Source: Candidatus Coprenecus pullistercoris (GTDB lineage: Bacteria; Bacteroidota; Bacteroidia; Bacteroidales; UBA932). From it: 64,000 nt of DNA. How positions within the stretch are numbered: position 1 is the stretch's first letter; each line of letters opens with the position of its first letter. The notes under the pieces were generated by a model. That model had not been told where the DNA came from. It saw nothing but the letters and a program-made list of their open reading frames with translations, and did no database searches. The translations under genes and the position numbers were made by a program. This document shows positions 25,935-34,150 of the stretch, piece by piece. The stretch spans positions 24,194 through 88,193 of the forward strand of contig DXAT01000060.1 of NCBI GenBank assembly GCA_019116965.1, given 5' to 3'.

Positions 25935-27017
25935 ATGAGCACACTTTTAACCCGGGGCCTCATCAGGGCCGCAGCGGCGTCTGCCGTCATATTCACCGTA
26001 CTATGCACATCGATAACCAATGCCCGCGCGCAGCAGGGCACCGTGCCGCCAGACAGCAGGAACTTTTCCTCCGCCAACTGGTATCTGTCGGTGATGGGAG
26101 GCGAACAGATTCTGCTCAAAGGCAGCGCCTCAGGCAAATATTTCGTCGGTAAGATACACGGAGGCACCTGGTTCGACTCCTGGTCCGGACTCAGGTTCAA
26201 CTTCCAGGCCGGCATGAAACGCCTCGGCATGAACAGTTCCTCGCGATACTACAGTTTCGGAGCCGATTACAATCTCAATCTGGTACGGCTGTTCAACCCC
26301 AGGTCCTACGACCCCGAAAGCCCGTTCTCGTTCAGCTTCTCCGCCGGTCCGTCCATGAACTTCGTACGGTATCCGTACCACGGCTGCGAATACACCCCGG
26401 CCGTGTCGCTCAACATCGGAGCGCAGATGGGCTACGACTTCTCACCGAGATGGGGCATCTACGCCGAGGTCATGTCATATACGATGGAGAGATTCTATAC
26501 TCCCGGATTCAATCTGTTCTTCGGCTTCGACTGCTCCATAGGCGTACGGTTCAGGATCACACCGCACAAGTACGGACACAGGGACAGCGACAGGCAGTAC
26601 TACGAGTCACGCATCGAGGAGCTCTCCCGCCGGGTAAAGGAATTGGAAAGGCGTATGGAGAAGGAAGATGAGGACAGGCAGGTGATTATCGCGCCTGAGA
26701 CCGAGGACCTCTCCATAGACATCTACTTCGACGAGTTCAGCACATTCATCAGCCAGGAACAGCGCAGGAAGATTGACGGCATAGGCCAGTGGATGAGCGA
26801 GAACCCGGATTTCAATGTGAGAATAATCGTATTCAGCGACAATCTGGCGGACCGGAAGGCAGGCGAACGGCTCATGCACGGCAGGGCCGAGGTACTCGAG
26901 AAGCTTCTCGTGGACAAATACGGAATCGACCCGGAACGCATCGAGTCATTCTGCTCTGAAGAGGCAGGATACCGCAACTTCACCGGATGCAATGCCAGAA
27001 TAATCTTTTTAAGATAG
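25935..27017 (+). CDS. OmpA-family protein with N-terminal beta-barrel, motor-linked
   Basis: 360 aa from the ATG at 25935, preferred over an upstream ATG because the signal peptide (to about ITNARAQ, residue 34) then starts normally. Residues about 45-215 alternate aromatic strands (NWYLSVMGG, LRFNFQAGMKRL, YYSFGADYNLNL, PAVSLNIGAQMGYDF), suggesting an outer-membrane barrel. A coiled-coil (ESRIEELSRRVKELERRMEKE, about 225-245) leads to an OmpA-like C-terminal domain with IDIYFDEFSTFI and VFSDNLADR...RAEVLEKLL, probably peptidoglycan-binding. It precedes gldL by 14 bases. In type IX systems other OM proteins (PorP, PorK/N) take this place, so this may be the outer-membrane partner of the motor. 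Confidence 0.78.
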   Translation: MSTLLTRGLIRAAAASAVIFTVLCTSITNARAQQGTVPPDSRNFSSANWYLSVMGGEQILLKGSASGKYFVGKIHGGTWFDSWSGLRFNFQAGMKRLGMNSSSRYYSFGADYNLNLVRLFNPRSYDPESPFSFSFSAGPSMNFVRYPYHGCEYTPAVSLNIGAQMGYDFSPRWGIYAEVMSYTMERFYTPGFNLFFGFDCSIGVRFRITPHKYGHRDSDRQYYESRIEELSRRVKELERRMEKEDEDRQVIIAPETEDLSIDIYFDEFSTFISQEQRRKIDGIGQWMSENPDFNVRIIVFSDNLADRKAGERLMHGRAEVLEKLLVDKYGIDPERIESFCSEEAGYRNFTGCNARIIFLR

Positions 27018-27031
27018 CAAGACAGAGAGCC

Positions 27032-27544
27032 ATGAATCTGAAAAAATTCCTCAAGAGCAATGCAGGCAGGAAATTCTACAATTTCGCATACTGCTGGGGA
27101 GCCTGTCTGGTAATCCTCGGCGCCGTATTCAAGATAGCGCACATGCCTTTCGACAGCGTGCTGCTGATGGTGGGCCTCTTCACTGAGGTTTTCATATTCT
27201 TCATATCAGGTTTCGACACCCCGGACGAAATCTACGAATGGGAGAAGGTCTTCCCTCAGTTGAAAAAGTCCGGAGAGGGAGGCAAGGGCACCGCCCAGGA
27301 CGCCGTCGAACTCGCCCGGAAACAATATATGCAGGGACTTGAGACCATGAGGGAACGCGTGGACAGCCTCAACCGCATATATCTGGAACAGGAGGAGCGC
27401 ATGAAGGCCGTCAGCGGCTCCATTGACCCCGGGACCATGGCCAGGATGAAAGAAGAGACCGCGAGGATGACCCGCCTGCTGGAAGAGCTCAATTCCAGAT
27501 ACAGCGACATGCTCGACGCCTTGGGAACCAAACGCGGAAAATAA
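27032..27544 (+). CDS. gldL: GldL-like inner-membrane motor subunit
   Basis: 170 aa from the ATG at 27032. Two transmembrane helices (about 15-37 and 43-61) and a cytoplasmic, coiled-coil-rich tail (about 90-165). The signature NFAYCWGACLVILGAVFKIAH and GLFTEVFIFFISGFD matches GldL/PorL, the pentameric ring of the type IX secretion/gliding motor driven by proton motive force. By alignment from memory to Flavobacterium GldL, Lys34, His37 and Glu52 correspond to the conserved membrane residues Lys27, His30 and Glu49, and Asp62 replaces Glu59. Shorter than Flavobacterium GldL (about 215 aa). The stop overlaps the gldM start as TAATG. No gldK or gldN is adjacent. Confidence 0.88.
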   Translation: MNLKKFLKSNAGRKFYNFAYCWGACLVILGAVFKIAHMPFDSVLLMVGLFTEVFIFFISGFDTPDEIYEWEKVFPQLKKSGEGGKGTAQDAVELARKQYMQGLETMRERVDSLNRIYLEQEERMKAVSGSIDPGTMARMKEETARMTRLLEELNSRYSDMLDALGTKRGK

Positions 27545-28884
27545 TGGCAGGATACAGACTACCTCCGCGTCAGAAGATGATAAACTTGGTTTACATCATT
27601 CTGATCGCAATGCTCGCCATCAATATCTCCGCCGATACTCTCGACACATACTCCCTTTTAGACAGAGGGCTGAAAACGCGTATCGGACAGATGCATTCTT
27701 TCAGCGGCAGTCTCCGCTCGGACATCGCCAAGGCACATCCGGCTACGGACAGCGCCATGATAAGGATAGATTCTATGACCAATGACCTACTCGCATACAT
27801 CGACGGTCTCAAGGAGGACATCGCAAGGGCTGCTGACAAGAAAAAATACATCTCCGCCGACTCGCTCAGGAACATGGAAGAGCTCAACGCCGTCCCGGAT
27901 GTGATGCTCTCAGCCGTCAACCCGAGAGGCGCCATACTGCGGGAGCGGCTCACCGCATACCGCGACACCCTCCTCGCCTCTGTCTCCGACCCGGATGTCC
28001 GCAGTCTCATCTCCTCCTGCCTGAGCATAGAGCACGACCGCAGGCTCACCTCCTGGGAGAAAGCCACATTCACCAGCATGCCGGCCATAGGTGGCATGGT
28101 GTATCTCAACACCCTGAAGGAAAACATACTCATATCGCAGACCGAAGCTTTCCGCGACATAGCCTTCTCCGTCATCTCCAGGCAGCGCAGCTCCGGGCCG
28201 GACACTGCCGGGACCGAGTCCAGATATGTGCTCATCAACAGCGACCAGAAAATAGTGGACAAGGACGGAACCATCGAAGTGCCCGTGGTCAGCGCATATC
28301 CCTACATGGAGCGGATACTGTACTCGGAATATGACAATCCAGTCGAGATCATGGCCATAGGCATCATGCCCGATGCCATAGACTACCGGGTGGAGGGAGG
28401 CAGCGGCGGACTCAGGCACGGAAGGTACTACATCTGCCCCGATGCCGGAAGCTCCCGGGTACGCCTGCACATGAGCTGCGTCCGCAACGGAGAGAGGAAA
28501 GACCTCGGTTCCCAGACTTTCAGGGTAAAGCCGCTTCCGACTCCCTCGCCCTACATACTCCTGCAGGGCGGAGACAGATACACCGGCAATGTCCCTGTAG
28601 AGAAAAGCCGCATCGCTTCCGCCTTCAGAATAGGAGCAGGAATCTCTGAGCCGGTCGCCATCGACTATCAGGTCATCCGTTTCGAGACCGTGCTTATCCG
28701 AAGCGGCAACAAGGACATCATGTCCGCCGCATCCGACGGTCCGGAGCTCACAGACGCGCAGAAAAAACTTCTTCTGTCAGCGGAGAACGGAGACAAGATA
28801 TACTTCACCGGCATCACCGTCCGCAGTCCGAAGGGCAGCGCCACCTACGAGCTTCCTCCGGTCAGCGCCCCCGTATACGAATAA
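27544..28884 (+). CDS. gldM: GldM-like periplasmic motor shaft subunit
   Basis: 446 aa. Single N-terminal transmembrane helix following LPPRQKMINLVYIILIAMLAINIS, the GldM/PorM signature; Arg9 and Tyr17 are at the positions of the conserved membrane residues of GldM. Periplasmic part: a helical first domain (about 45-200), then Ig-like domains ending with the GldM-type C-terminus (FRVKPLPTPSPYILLQGG, DAQKKLLLSAENGDKIYFTGI, ELPPVSAPVYE). Somewhat shorter than Flavobacterium GldM (about 513 aa). GldM dimers sit in the GldL ring and transmit motion across the periplasm. Here the outer-membrane ring proteins are absent from the locus, so what it drives is unknown. Confidence 0.9.
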   Translation: MAGYRLPPRQKMINLVYIILIAMLAINISADTLDTYSLLDRGLKTRIGQMHSFSGSLRSDIAKAHPATDSAMIRIDSMTNDLLAYIDGLKEDIARAADKKKYISADSLRNMEELNAVPDVMLSAVNPRGAILRERLTAYRDTLLASVSDPDVRSLISSCLSIEHDRRLTSWEKATFTSMPAIGGMVYLNTLKENILISQTEAFRDIAFSVISRQRSSGPDTAGTESRYVLINSDQKIVDKDGTIEVPVVSAYPYMERILYSEYDNPVEIMAIGIMPDAIDYRVEGGSGGLRHGRYYICPDAGSSRVRLHMSCVRNGERKDLGSQTFRVKPLPTPSPYILLQGGDRYTGNVPVEKSRIASAFRIGAGISEPVAIDYQVIRFETVLIRSGNKDIMSAASDGPELTDAQKKLLLSAENGDKIYFTGITVRSPKGSATYELPPVSAPVYE

Positions 28885-28885
28885 A

Positions 28886-28917
28886 TTTGGACTTCTCGGT
28901 AAAGTTTCATAACTTGC
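28886..28917 (+). promoter_or_regulatory. Candidate promoter of the second fimbrillin-like operon
   Basis: TTTG (28886-28889), 20-base spacer, TAACTTGC (28910-28917), an imperfect -7 box. The left arm of the 14-bp inverted repeat (28899-28912) overlaps the spacer and the start of the -7 box, so a protein bound there would affect initiation. Confidence 0.45.
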
Positions 28918-28946
28918 AGACAATTAAACTTATTATGAAACTTTAC
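28899..28946. repeat. 14-bp perfect inverted repeat between gldM and the DUF3575 fusion gene
   Basis: GTAAAGTTTCATAA (28899-28912) and TTATGAAACTTTAC (28933-28946), no mismatch, 20-base spacer, 12 bases before the ATG at 28959. It could be a bipartite operator or an RNA hairpin in the leader. There is no T-run after it, so it is not an ordinary terminator. Confidence 0.9.
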
Positions 28947-28958
28947 AATCACTGACAG

Positions 28959-30236
28959 ATGAGCTTGAACTATCATTTCCGAACCCTTTTCACGGCGGTT
29001 CTCGGGATGATGATGTGCTCTGTGCCACCGGCATCAGGTGCCGGTGACGGTTCATTGCATCATACCATCACCACCGCCACAGACTCAATGTCCGTCTACT
29101 TCCATTACGGAGACTCCGATGTCAGCCTGCGCATCAGCGAAGACCCTGCGGTGATGGAGGAGTTCCTGAGCATCCTGCGGCAGACCCACGCCTCAGGACA
29201 GCTCAGACAGATTGAGATATGCGCCTGGTCATGTCCTGCCGGAGACTTCAGTACCTCTCAGAGAATAGCCAGACAGAGAGCACGGAATCTGGCCGACTAC
29301 ATCACCGCCCGCTCAGACATCCCCTCCGATATGATCAGTATCAAGGAGACCGGAATCGGATGGGAAGAGCTTGCCGCCTTAGTGGAGGCAGATCCCGATG
29401 TCCCCGGACGCGAGACCGTCCTCGGGATTCTCGTAAACACCGATGTCTGGATCTTCGACAGTCAGAACAGGGTCGTGGACGGCCGCAAGAGACAGCTTAT
29501 GAATGTAGCCGGAGGACGCAGCTGGTGGTATATGCGCGAGCATCTCTTCCCCAAGATCCGCCTGGCAGAGGCTCTCGTCCTGAGTGAGAAACCAGTCGAG
29601 GATACAGACAGCGTGATGACCTCCCTGCCGGATACCACGACTGTTCCACCCGTCACACCTCAGGACACAGTCATCACCGACACCGCGCTGACGGTGCCTG
29701 CGGAGCCGGTCATCGTTCCGGAGAACGCAGCAGACGAGTTCACATGGGACGGCTCGAAAGTACTGCTGAAGACCAACATACCTTTCTGGGCCATAGTCGT
29801 GCCCAACCTCGGAGTCGAAGTCAGGCTGGCCGACCACTGGTCTCTCGACATACCGGTATACTACAGTCCGTTCACGGTAGACCGCTGCTACAGGTTCAGG
29901 ACATTCACGATGCAGCCCGGCGTAAGATACTGGCTCAATCCGGCCATGAGGGGACACTTTTTCGGAGTACATCTCACAGGCGGAGCGTTCAATATCTCCG
30001 TCAATGACCGCGAAAGATTCCAGGACACCGACGGTGTATGGGGTGCCGGCGTGGACTACGGTTATGCGCTTCCATTCAACGAGCACTGGGGCATGGAATT
30101 CAATATCGGTGCCGGCTATATGTGGACGCGCTACCAGACTTTCTACAACATCGACAACGGGGCCGCCTACAGCACCGGCATCAAGAACTATTTCGGAATC
30201 ACCCGTCTGGGCATATCTCTAATATATAAATTATAG
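28959..30236 (+). CDS. OmpA-like/DUF3575 fusion protein
   Basis: 425 aa. Signal peptide ending near PPASGAG. N-terminal OmpA-like domain (about 40-210) with IEICAWSCPAGDFSTSQ and ARQRARNLADYIT, comparable to the middle of the DUF3868 protein at 15084. A Pro/Thr/Asp-rich linker (about 215-255) leads to a DUF3575 barrel domain (about 260-425): VLLKTNIPFWAIVVPNLGVEV, WSLDIPVYYSPF, GVWGAGVDYGYAL, and a final strand ITRLGISLIYKL. It thus joins in one chain two functions that are on separate proteins in the first pilus operon. Opens the second operon, 11 bases before the next gene. Confidence 0.82.
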   Translation: MSLNYHFRTLFTAVLGMMMCSVPPASGAGDGSLHHTITTATDSMSVYFHYGDSDVSLRISEDPAVMEEFLSILRQTHASGQLRQIEICAWSCPAGDFSTSQRIARQRARNLADYITARSDIPSDMISIKETGIGWEELAALVEADPDVPGRETVLGILVNTDVWIFDSQNRVVDGRKRQLMNVAGGRSWWYMREHLFPKIRLAEALVLSEKPVEDTDSVMTSLPDTTTVPPVTPQDTVITDTALTVPAEPVIVPENAADEFTWDGSKVLLKTNIPFWAIVVPNLGVEVRLADHWSLDIPVYYSPFTVDRCYRFRTFTMQPGVRYWLNPAMRGHFFGVHLTGGAFNISVNDRERFQDTDGVWGAGVDYGYALPFNEHWGMEFNIGAGYMWTRYQTFYNIDNGAAYSTGIKNYFGITRLGISLIYKL

Positions 30237-30240
30237 GAGG
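30234..30240 (+). promoter_or_regulatory. Consensus Shine-Dalgarno AGGAGG overlapping a stop codon
   Basis: AGGAGG at 30235-30240 shares two bases with the TAG stop (30234-30236) of the preceding gene and lies 7 bases before the ATG at 30248. Strong Shine-Dalgarno sites are rare in Bacteroidales, which supports this start and suggests translational coupling. Confidence 0.7.
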
Positions 30241-30247
30241 GTCAAGT

Positions 30248-31255
30248 ATGGACAGAATATCACGATTCACATCAGTTCTGACGGCCGCAGGCATTATCCC
30301 GGCCATACTCCTGCTTGCCGCGGGATGCGTTCACGAGTATCCTGAGGAAAACGCCGCTGTCGACCCGACCGAGATTGCGCTCAATATCGGACTCAGCACA
30401 CCCGCACCTCTGACGCAGAGCCCGTCCGGATATGTTTATTTCACAGCCTGGCTCTACAAAGGAGACAATACCGGGACGCCTGTCGCATGCTACACCGCCT
30501 CAGCGGCACGCGGCTCCGACGGCATCGCCTCCGTCAGCTTCGATGCATCGCTGCACGCCGGAAAGTACACCTTGGCCGTATTTGCGGCAAGCTCTCCCGA
30601 CAGCACAGGAGATGGCTGCGTCTACGATGTGTCCGACCTCAGCGGCATAGTCTTCAAGGACAATGCCTACACCGGGTCAGACGACCTGAAGGAATGCTAT
30701 GACCTGCGCATGGAGATAGACCTCCCCTATGACAGATGGTTCGGCACCGACTCCGTAGAAGGTATCCTCGAATACCCTGTAGGACGGGTAGAGATCATAT
30801 CGGAGGACGCGGCCGAATTCGCCACGAAGCAGCTTGCAGGCAGACTTGACGCTGTCCCGGAAGTTCTCAGCGACGAGTTCTGGCAGGCCTACCGGATACG
30901 CTGGGACTATGCACTGTACAGCCCCGTAGGCTACAATGCCGTAACCGGTGTGCCCAACCTCACCGACACAGGTGTAGGCTTCCTTACTGACCTCACTCCG
31001 ATTTCTGAGGACGAGACCCATTTGGGATTTGACTATATCTTCGTCAACGGAGAATCCACCACCGTCAACATCTCGCTCAGCCTCTACGAACAGGCTACCG
31101 GAGAGCGCATCAATACATATTCCGGCATCAAGGCCGATATTTACAAGGGCCGCGTCACCGTCATCCGCGGGGACTACCTCACCACAGAGCAGGGCTCCGG
31201 CGTCGGCATCGATCCCGGTTTCGAGGATGACATAGAAATCGTCCTCCCCGATTAG
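30248..31255 (+). CDS. Fimbrillin-like lipoprotein (DUF6562-like)
   Basis: 335 aa. Lipobox LAAGC (Cys about residue 30) followed by VHEYPEE. Beta-rich, with YFTAWLYKGD, GKYTLAVFA, then FDYIFVNGE, VTVIRGDYLTT and IDPGFEDDIEI. The last three segments match in order the N-terminal part of the next protein (FDYIFASPNE, NVRGNFLTKG, INPGFNEP), so the two are paralogues. They resemble DUF6562/fimbrillin-like lipoproteins. As the shorter of the two it may be an anchor to the larger protein; that is inference. Next gene starts 42 bases later. Confidence 0.75.
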   Translation: MDRISRFTSVLTAAGIIPAILLLAAGCVHEYPEENAAVDPTEIALNIGLSTPAPLTQSPSGYVYFTAWLYKGDNTGTPVACYTASAARGSDGIASVSFDASLHAGKYTLAVFAASSPDSTGDGCVYDVSDLSGIVFKDNAYTGSDDLKECYDLRMEIDLPYDRWFGTDSVEGILEYPVGRVEIISEDAAEFATKQLAGRLDAVPEVLSDEFWQAYRIRWDYALYSPVGYNAVTGVPNLTDTGVGFLTDLTPISEDETHLGFDYIFVNGESTTVNISLSLYEQATGERINTYSGIKADIYKGRVTVIRGDYLTTEQGSGVGIDPGFEDDIEIVLPD

Positions 31256-31297
31256 AAACACTAACCTCAATTCATTAACATTTAATACCAAACGATC

Positions 31298-33973
31298 ATG
31301 AAAAACAGACTTTCGTTCATCCTGTTGCTTCTGGCGGCTCTGACAGTCAGCCTGTCATCCTGCCAGAGAGAGGAGGAGCTGTCCGGCACAGGACTTCCCT
31401 CCGATGTCACACTGTCAGTCGCCATCCCCAGCGGAATCAATGTTAAAAGCGCCGAGAACCCGGGTGACGGCACGCTTGTCAACCGCTGTATCCTCGAGAT
31501 CTATGAGAACGGCACTCTCGTCGGAGAACCTCACTACGCCGACATTGCAGGTCTTCAGGCCACATTCTCTGTCCGTTTGGTGACAGGCCGCTCCTATGAC
31601 TTCGTATTCTGGGCTGACTGCGCCGAAGGCTCGGCAACCGAAGGATTCACCGATGTCTACTACAACACCGCTGACGGTCTTGCCGACATAACTCTCATCC
31701 CCGAGGCTTACATCAACAGCAATGACGGGATCGACGCATTCTACGGCAGCTACAACGAGACCATCGAAGAAGGCGGAGCACTCAGCTTTACCCTCTATCG
31801 TCCGTTCGGCCAGGTCAATCTCTACACTCTCGATGTCAATGCCCTGCCCGCAGGCACTGACCTCACAGGCGCTGTAGCGAGAGTAAGCTATGCCGAGATT
31901 CCCGCCGGCTTCAACGCCCTCGAGGAGACCATCAGTACCGAGCGCATAGCCATAGCTCCCGCTGAGTTCGCCGAGGTCAACTTCCCCGCAGTGGGCCAGG
32001 CGCCCGAGGATGGAGTACGCATCAGCTTCGACTACATCTTCGCATCCCCCAACGAGGACGAGACACTTGTCAACTTCACCCTTGAGCTCGACCAGAACGG
32101 TCAGGAGCTCTGCGCTGACTTCGAGGCTTCCAACATACCCGTACGCCGGAACTACCGTACCAATGTAAGGGGTAATTTCCTCACCAAGGGCATGGACATC
32201 ACCGTCGACATCAACCCCGGCTTCAACGAGCCTGACAACGAAGTGCTCATCGAGGACTCTGAAGTAGCCGACAACCTCGTAATCAACTCATTGGAATCTG
32301 CCGACATCACCTACGACAGCTTCACCATCAACTACTCCTACACCTACGAAGGCACTGATCCCATTACCGAGACCGGAGTTTCCTACCGTCCAGCCGGCTC
32401 CGATGCCGAATACATCAGCGTGCCCGCCGAACTTGCCACCAACGCAGAGCCCGTAGAACTGTCCGTAACTGTCTACGGACTTGAGCCCGGCACCGAATAC
32501 GAGATCGTATGCTACTTCGTCATCAACGGAGAGCGCCTCAACAGCGAGCCTGTCACAGTCGCCACAACCGAGGCTGTTGCCCCTGACTATGTACTTGTAT
32601 TCGAGGGTATCACATTGCCTCAAAGCATAGCTTTCGAAGGCACCGGATCCTCTTTCCAGCAGTTATTCAACTATACATACCCCGACCAGGTTCCCGGCTT
32701 CGGATACCTCTATTCAATAACCGGCCCTGAAGGATGGTTCGTCGATGCATTTGCCGGCACACTCACCATCTATCCCACAGCCAATGCCGTAGCATCAGGC
32801 GATATCAAGGCCGTCTTCACTTCCAGCGAGGAGGCCACTGAGGGTGAGCTTCTGAACGAGCAGGTGCTCTTCAATGTCTCCGTCGACCTGCCCGTAGAAT
32901 ACTTCTTTACGGTAGCGGATGTCACTTCCCCCGTCAGCTTCGAGGCCGCTCAGAGCCAGGTCTTCACATACACCACCAACACAGCTCAGGAGCTTGAGGG
33001 CATCACCGTCGCATTCACCGTTCCCGAAGGCTGGAGCGCAGATGCTGCTGACGGTTCCCTGACCGTCACAGCTCCCGCTGACGAGAACTCGGGAGTAGCC
33101 GAAGGTTCGGTCTCCGTCACATTCACCGATGCTGAAGGCGTCTCTGTCTACTCAGCCGACCTCTTCACCGTCAGCGTGACATTCTCCACCGGCGGCGGCG
33201 AGGACCCTGCCGGTCCCAATATCGGTGACTATTACTATTCCGACGGCACATGGAGCACGAACCTCAATGCAAGCAAGACAGTAGTCGGAGTCGTATTCTG
33301 GACTGGTGACCCCACCGCTAACGATTCCAAGCTCGCCGCTGACCATCCGGAGTGTACCAACGGCCTCGTAGTCGCCCTGAACGCAATCAACAATGTTGCC
33401 TGGGGCGTTACAAAATCAGGTGCAGACTGGATGCCTGATCCTGCTAACTGCGTCAGCATATGGGCAGAAAGCAATATCAGCTATGAGCAGTCACTTGCAT
33501 TCAATCAAAATATAAGCTCTACACTCTCTGATGATCATTTAGCGTTGAATAGGAACAAACACGGATATGCCAATACTCAGACCCTCCTGGCATTTAATGA
33601 AGCCAATCCGGATCTGGCGACTTTGGCCCAATACATTTCAACATATTCCACTTCTGCTCCTGAAGGAACAAGCGGATGGTTCATCCCCTCTGTCAACGAA
33701 TTCACTTTATTCCTCAATCCGGAGAATGAGGCCGTCGCTCATTTCGGACCCTACTATAACGGCGAATCCTTTGACCATGTCGATAACCTGAGCACCCTTC
33801 TCCAGAACGCAGGCGGAGCATCCCTTGCAGCCGACACATGGCTTTCAAATGAGGTATCCGTCGGAAGTACAAACAACGCACTGTTCGCTAAATATTGGAG
33901 AAATGATGAGTACTGTTACAAGTCCAACTCGAAAGCAGACTCGTTTGACCTTCGTCTCATTCTGGCGTTCTGA
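31298..33973 (+). CDS. Very large fimbrillin-like lipoprotein with Ig-like repeats and C-terminal adhesin module
   Basis: 891 aa. Lipobox LSSC (Cys about residue 22). Residues about 30-310 form the fimbrillin-like unit shared with the preceding protein. A fibronectin-like domain follows (about 320-425, LEPGTEYEIVCYFVING). Two BACON/Ig-like modules come next (about 430-530 and 530-630; ITGPEGWFVDAFAGTLTI and FTVPEGWSADAADGSLTV are equivalent). After a GGGEDPAGP linker (about 632) a C-terminal domain ends with TSGWFIPSVNEFTLFLN and LRLILAF, similar in plan to the C-terminus of the pilus tip protein. Probable surface adhesin. The last 500 bases are AT-richer than the rest. A strong terminator follows. 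Confidence 0.78.
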   Translation: MKNRLSFILLLLAALTVSLSSCQREEELSGTGLPSDVTLSVAIPSGINVKSAENPGDGTLVNRCILEIYENGTLVGEPHYADIAGLQATFSVRLVTGRSYDFVFWADCAEGSATEGFTDVYYNTADGLADITLIPEAYINSNDGIDAFYGSYNETIEEGGALSFTLYRPFGQVNLYTLDVNALPAGTDLTGAVARVSYAEIPAGFNALEETISTERIAIAPAEFAEVNFPAVGQAPEDGVRISFDYIFASPNEDETLVNFTLELDQNGQELCADFEASNIPVRRNYRTNVRGNFLTKGMDITVDINPGFNEPDNEVLIEDSEVADNLVINSLESADITYDSFTINYSYTYEGTDPITETGVSYRPAGSDAEYISVPAELATNAEPVELSVTVYGLEPGTEYEIVCYFVINGERLNSEPVTVATTEAVAPDYVLVFEGITLPQSIAFEGTGSSFQQLFNYTYPDQVPGFGYLYSITGPEGWFVDAFAGTLTIYPTANAVASGDIKAVFTSSEEATEGELLNEQVLFNVSVDLPVEYFFTVADVTSPVSFEAAQSQVFTYTTNTAQELEGITVAFTVPEGWSADAADGSLTVTAPADENSGVAEGSVSVTFTDAEGVSVYSADLFTVSVTFSTGGGEDPAGPNIGDYYYSDGTWSTNLNASKTVVGVVFWTGDPTANDSKLAADHPECTNGLVVALNAINNVAWGVTKSGADWMPDPANCVSIWAESNISYEQSLAFNQNISSTLSDDHLALNRNKHGYANTQTLLAFNEANPDLATLAQYISTYSTSAPEGTSGWFIPSVNEFTLFLNPENEAVAHFGPYYNGESFDHVDNLSTLLQNAGGASLAADTWLSNEVSVGSTNNALFAKYWRNDEYCYKSNSKADSFDLRLILAF

Positions 33974-34019
33974 CATATGAGATATCAGCAGAGGCCCAAA
34001 GCCCCTGCACACACCATGG

Positions 34020-34051
34020 CACAGCAGCTTCCCGGCTGCTGTGTTTTTTTT
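34020..34051 (+). terminator. Rho-independent terminator of the second fimbrillin-like operon
   Basis: Nine-bp perfect stem CACAGCAGC (34020-34028) with GCTGCTGTG (34035-34043), 6-base loop, then eight T residues. It ends the plus-strand operon 47 bases after its last stop. Confidence 0.93.
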
Positions 34052-34086
34052 CTCCGACAAGCAGACAGACGGGATGGAAGTGCCGC

Positions 34087-34126
34087 AAAAAAACAGCGCC
34101 GCGGTCCGATAAAGACCGCAGCGCCG
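34087..34126 (-). terminator. Rho-independent terminator of the lipoprotein pair
   Basis: On the minus strand, ACGGCGCTGCGGTC pairs with GACCGCGGCGCTGT with one mismatch around a short loop, followed by seven T residues (34093-34087). It lies 25 bases after the stop at 34151. The gap 33974-34150 thus holds two opposite terminators and nothing else I can see. Confidence 0.88.
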
Positions 34127-34150
34127 TTTGATTTTCAGGGAAAGCAGTTC

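Noticed and set aside
25935..28884. A complete type IX secretion locus
   Set aside because: No gldK, gldN, porP, sprA, porV or porU homologue is present in the window; only the two motor subunits are.
28899..28946. Invertible (phase-variable) promoter flanked by inverted repeats
   Set aside because: The spacer is only 20 bases, too short to hold a promoter that a recombinase could flip, and no recombinase gene is nearby. An operator or hairpin is simpler.
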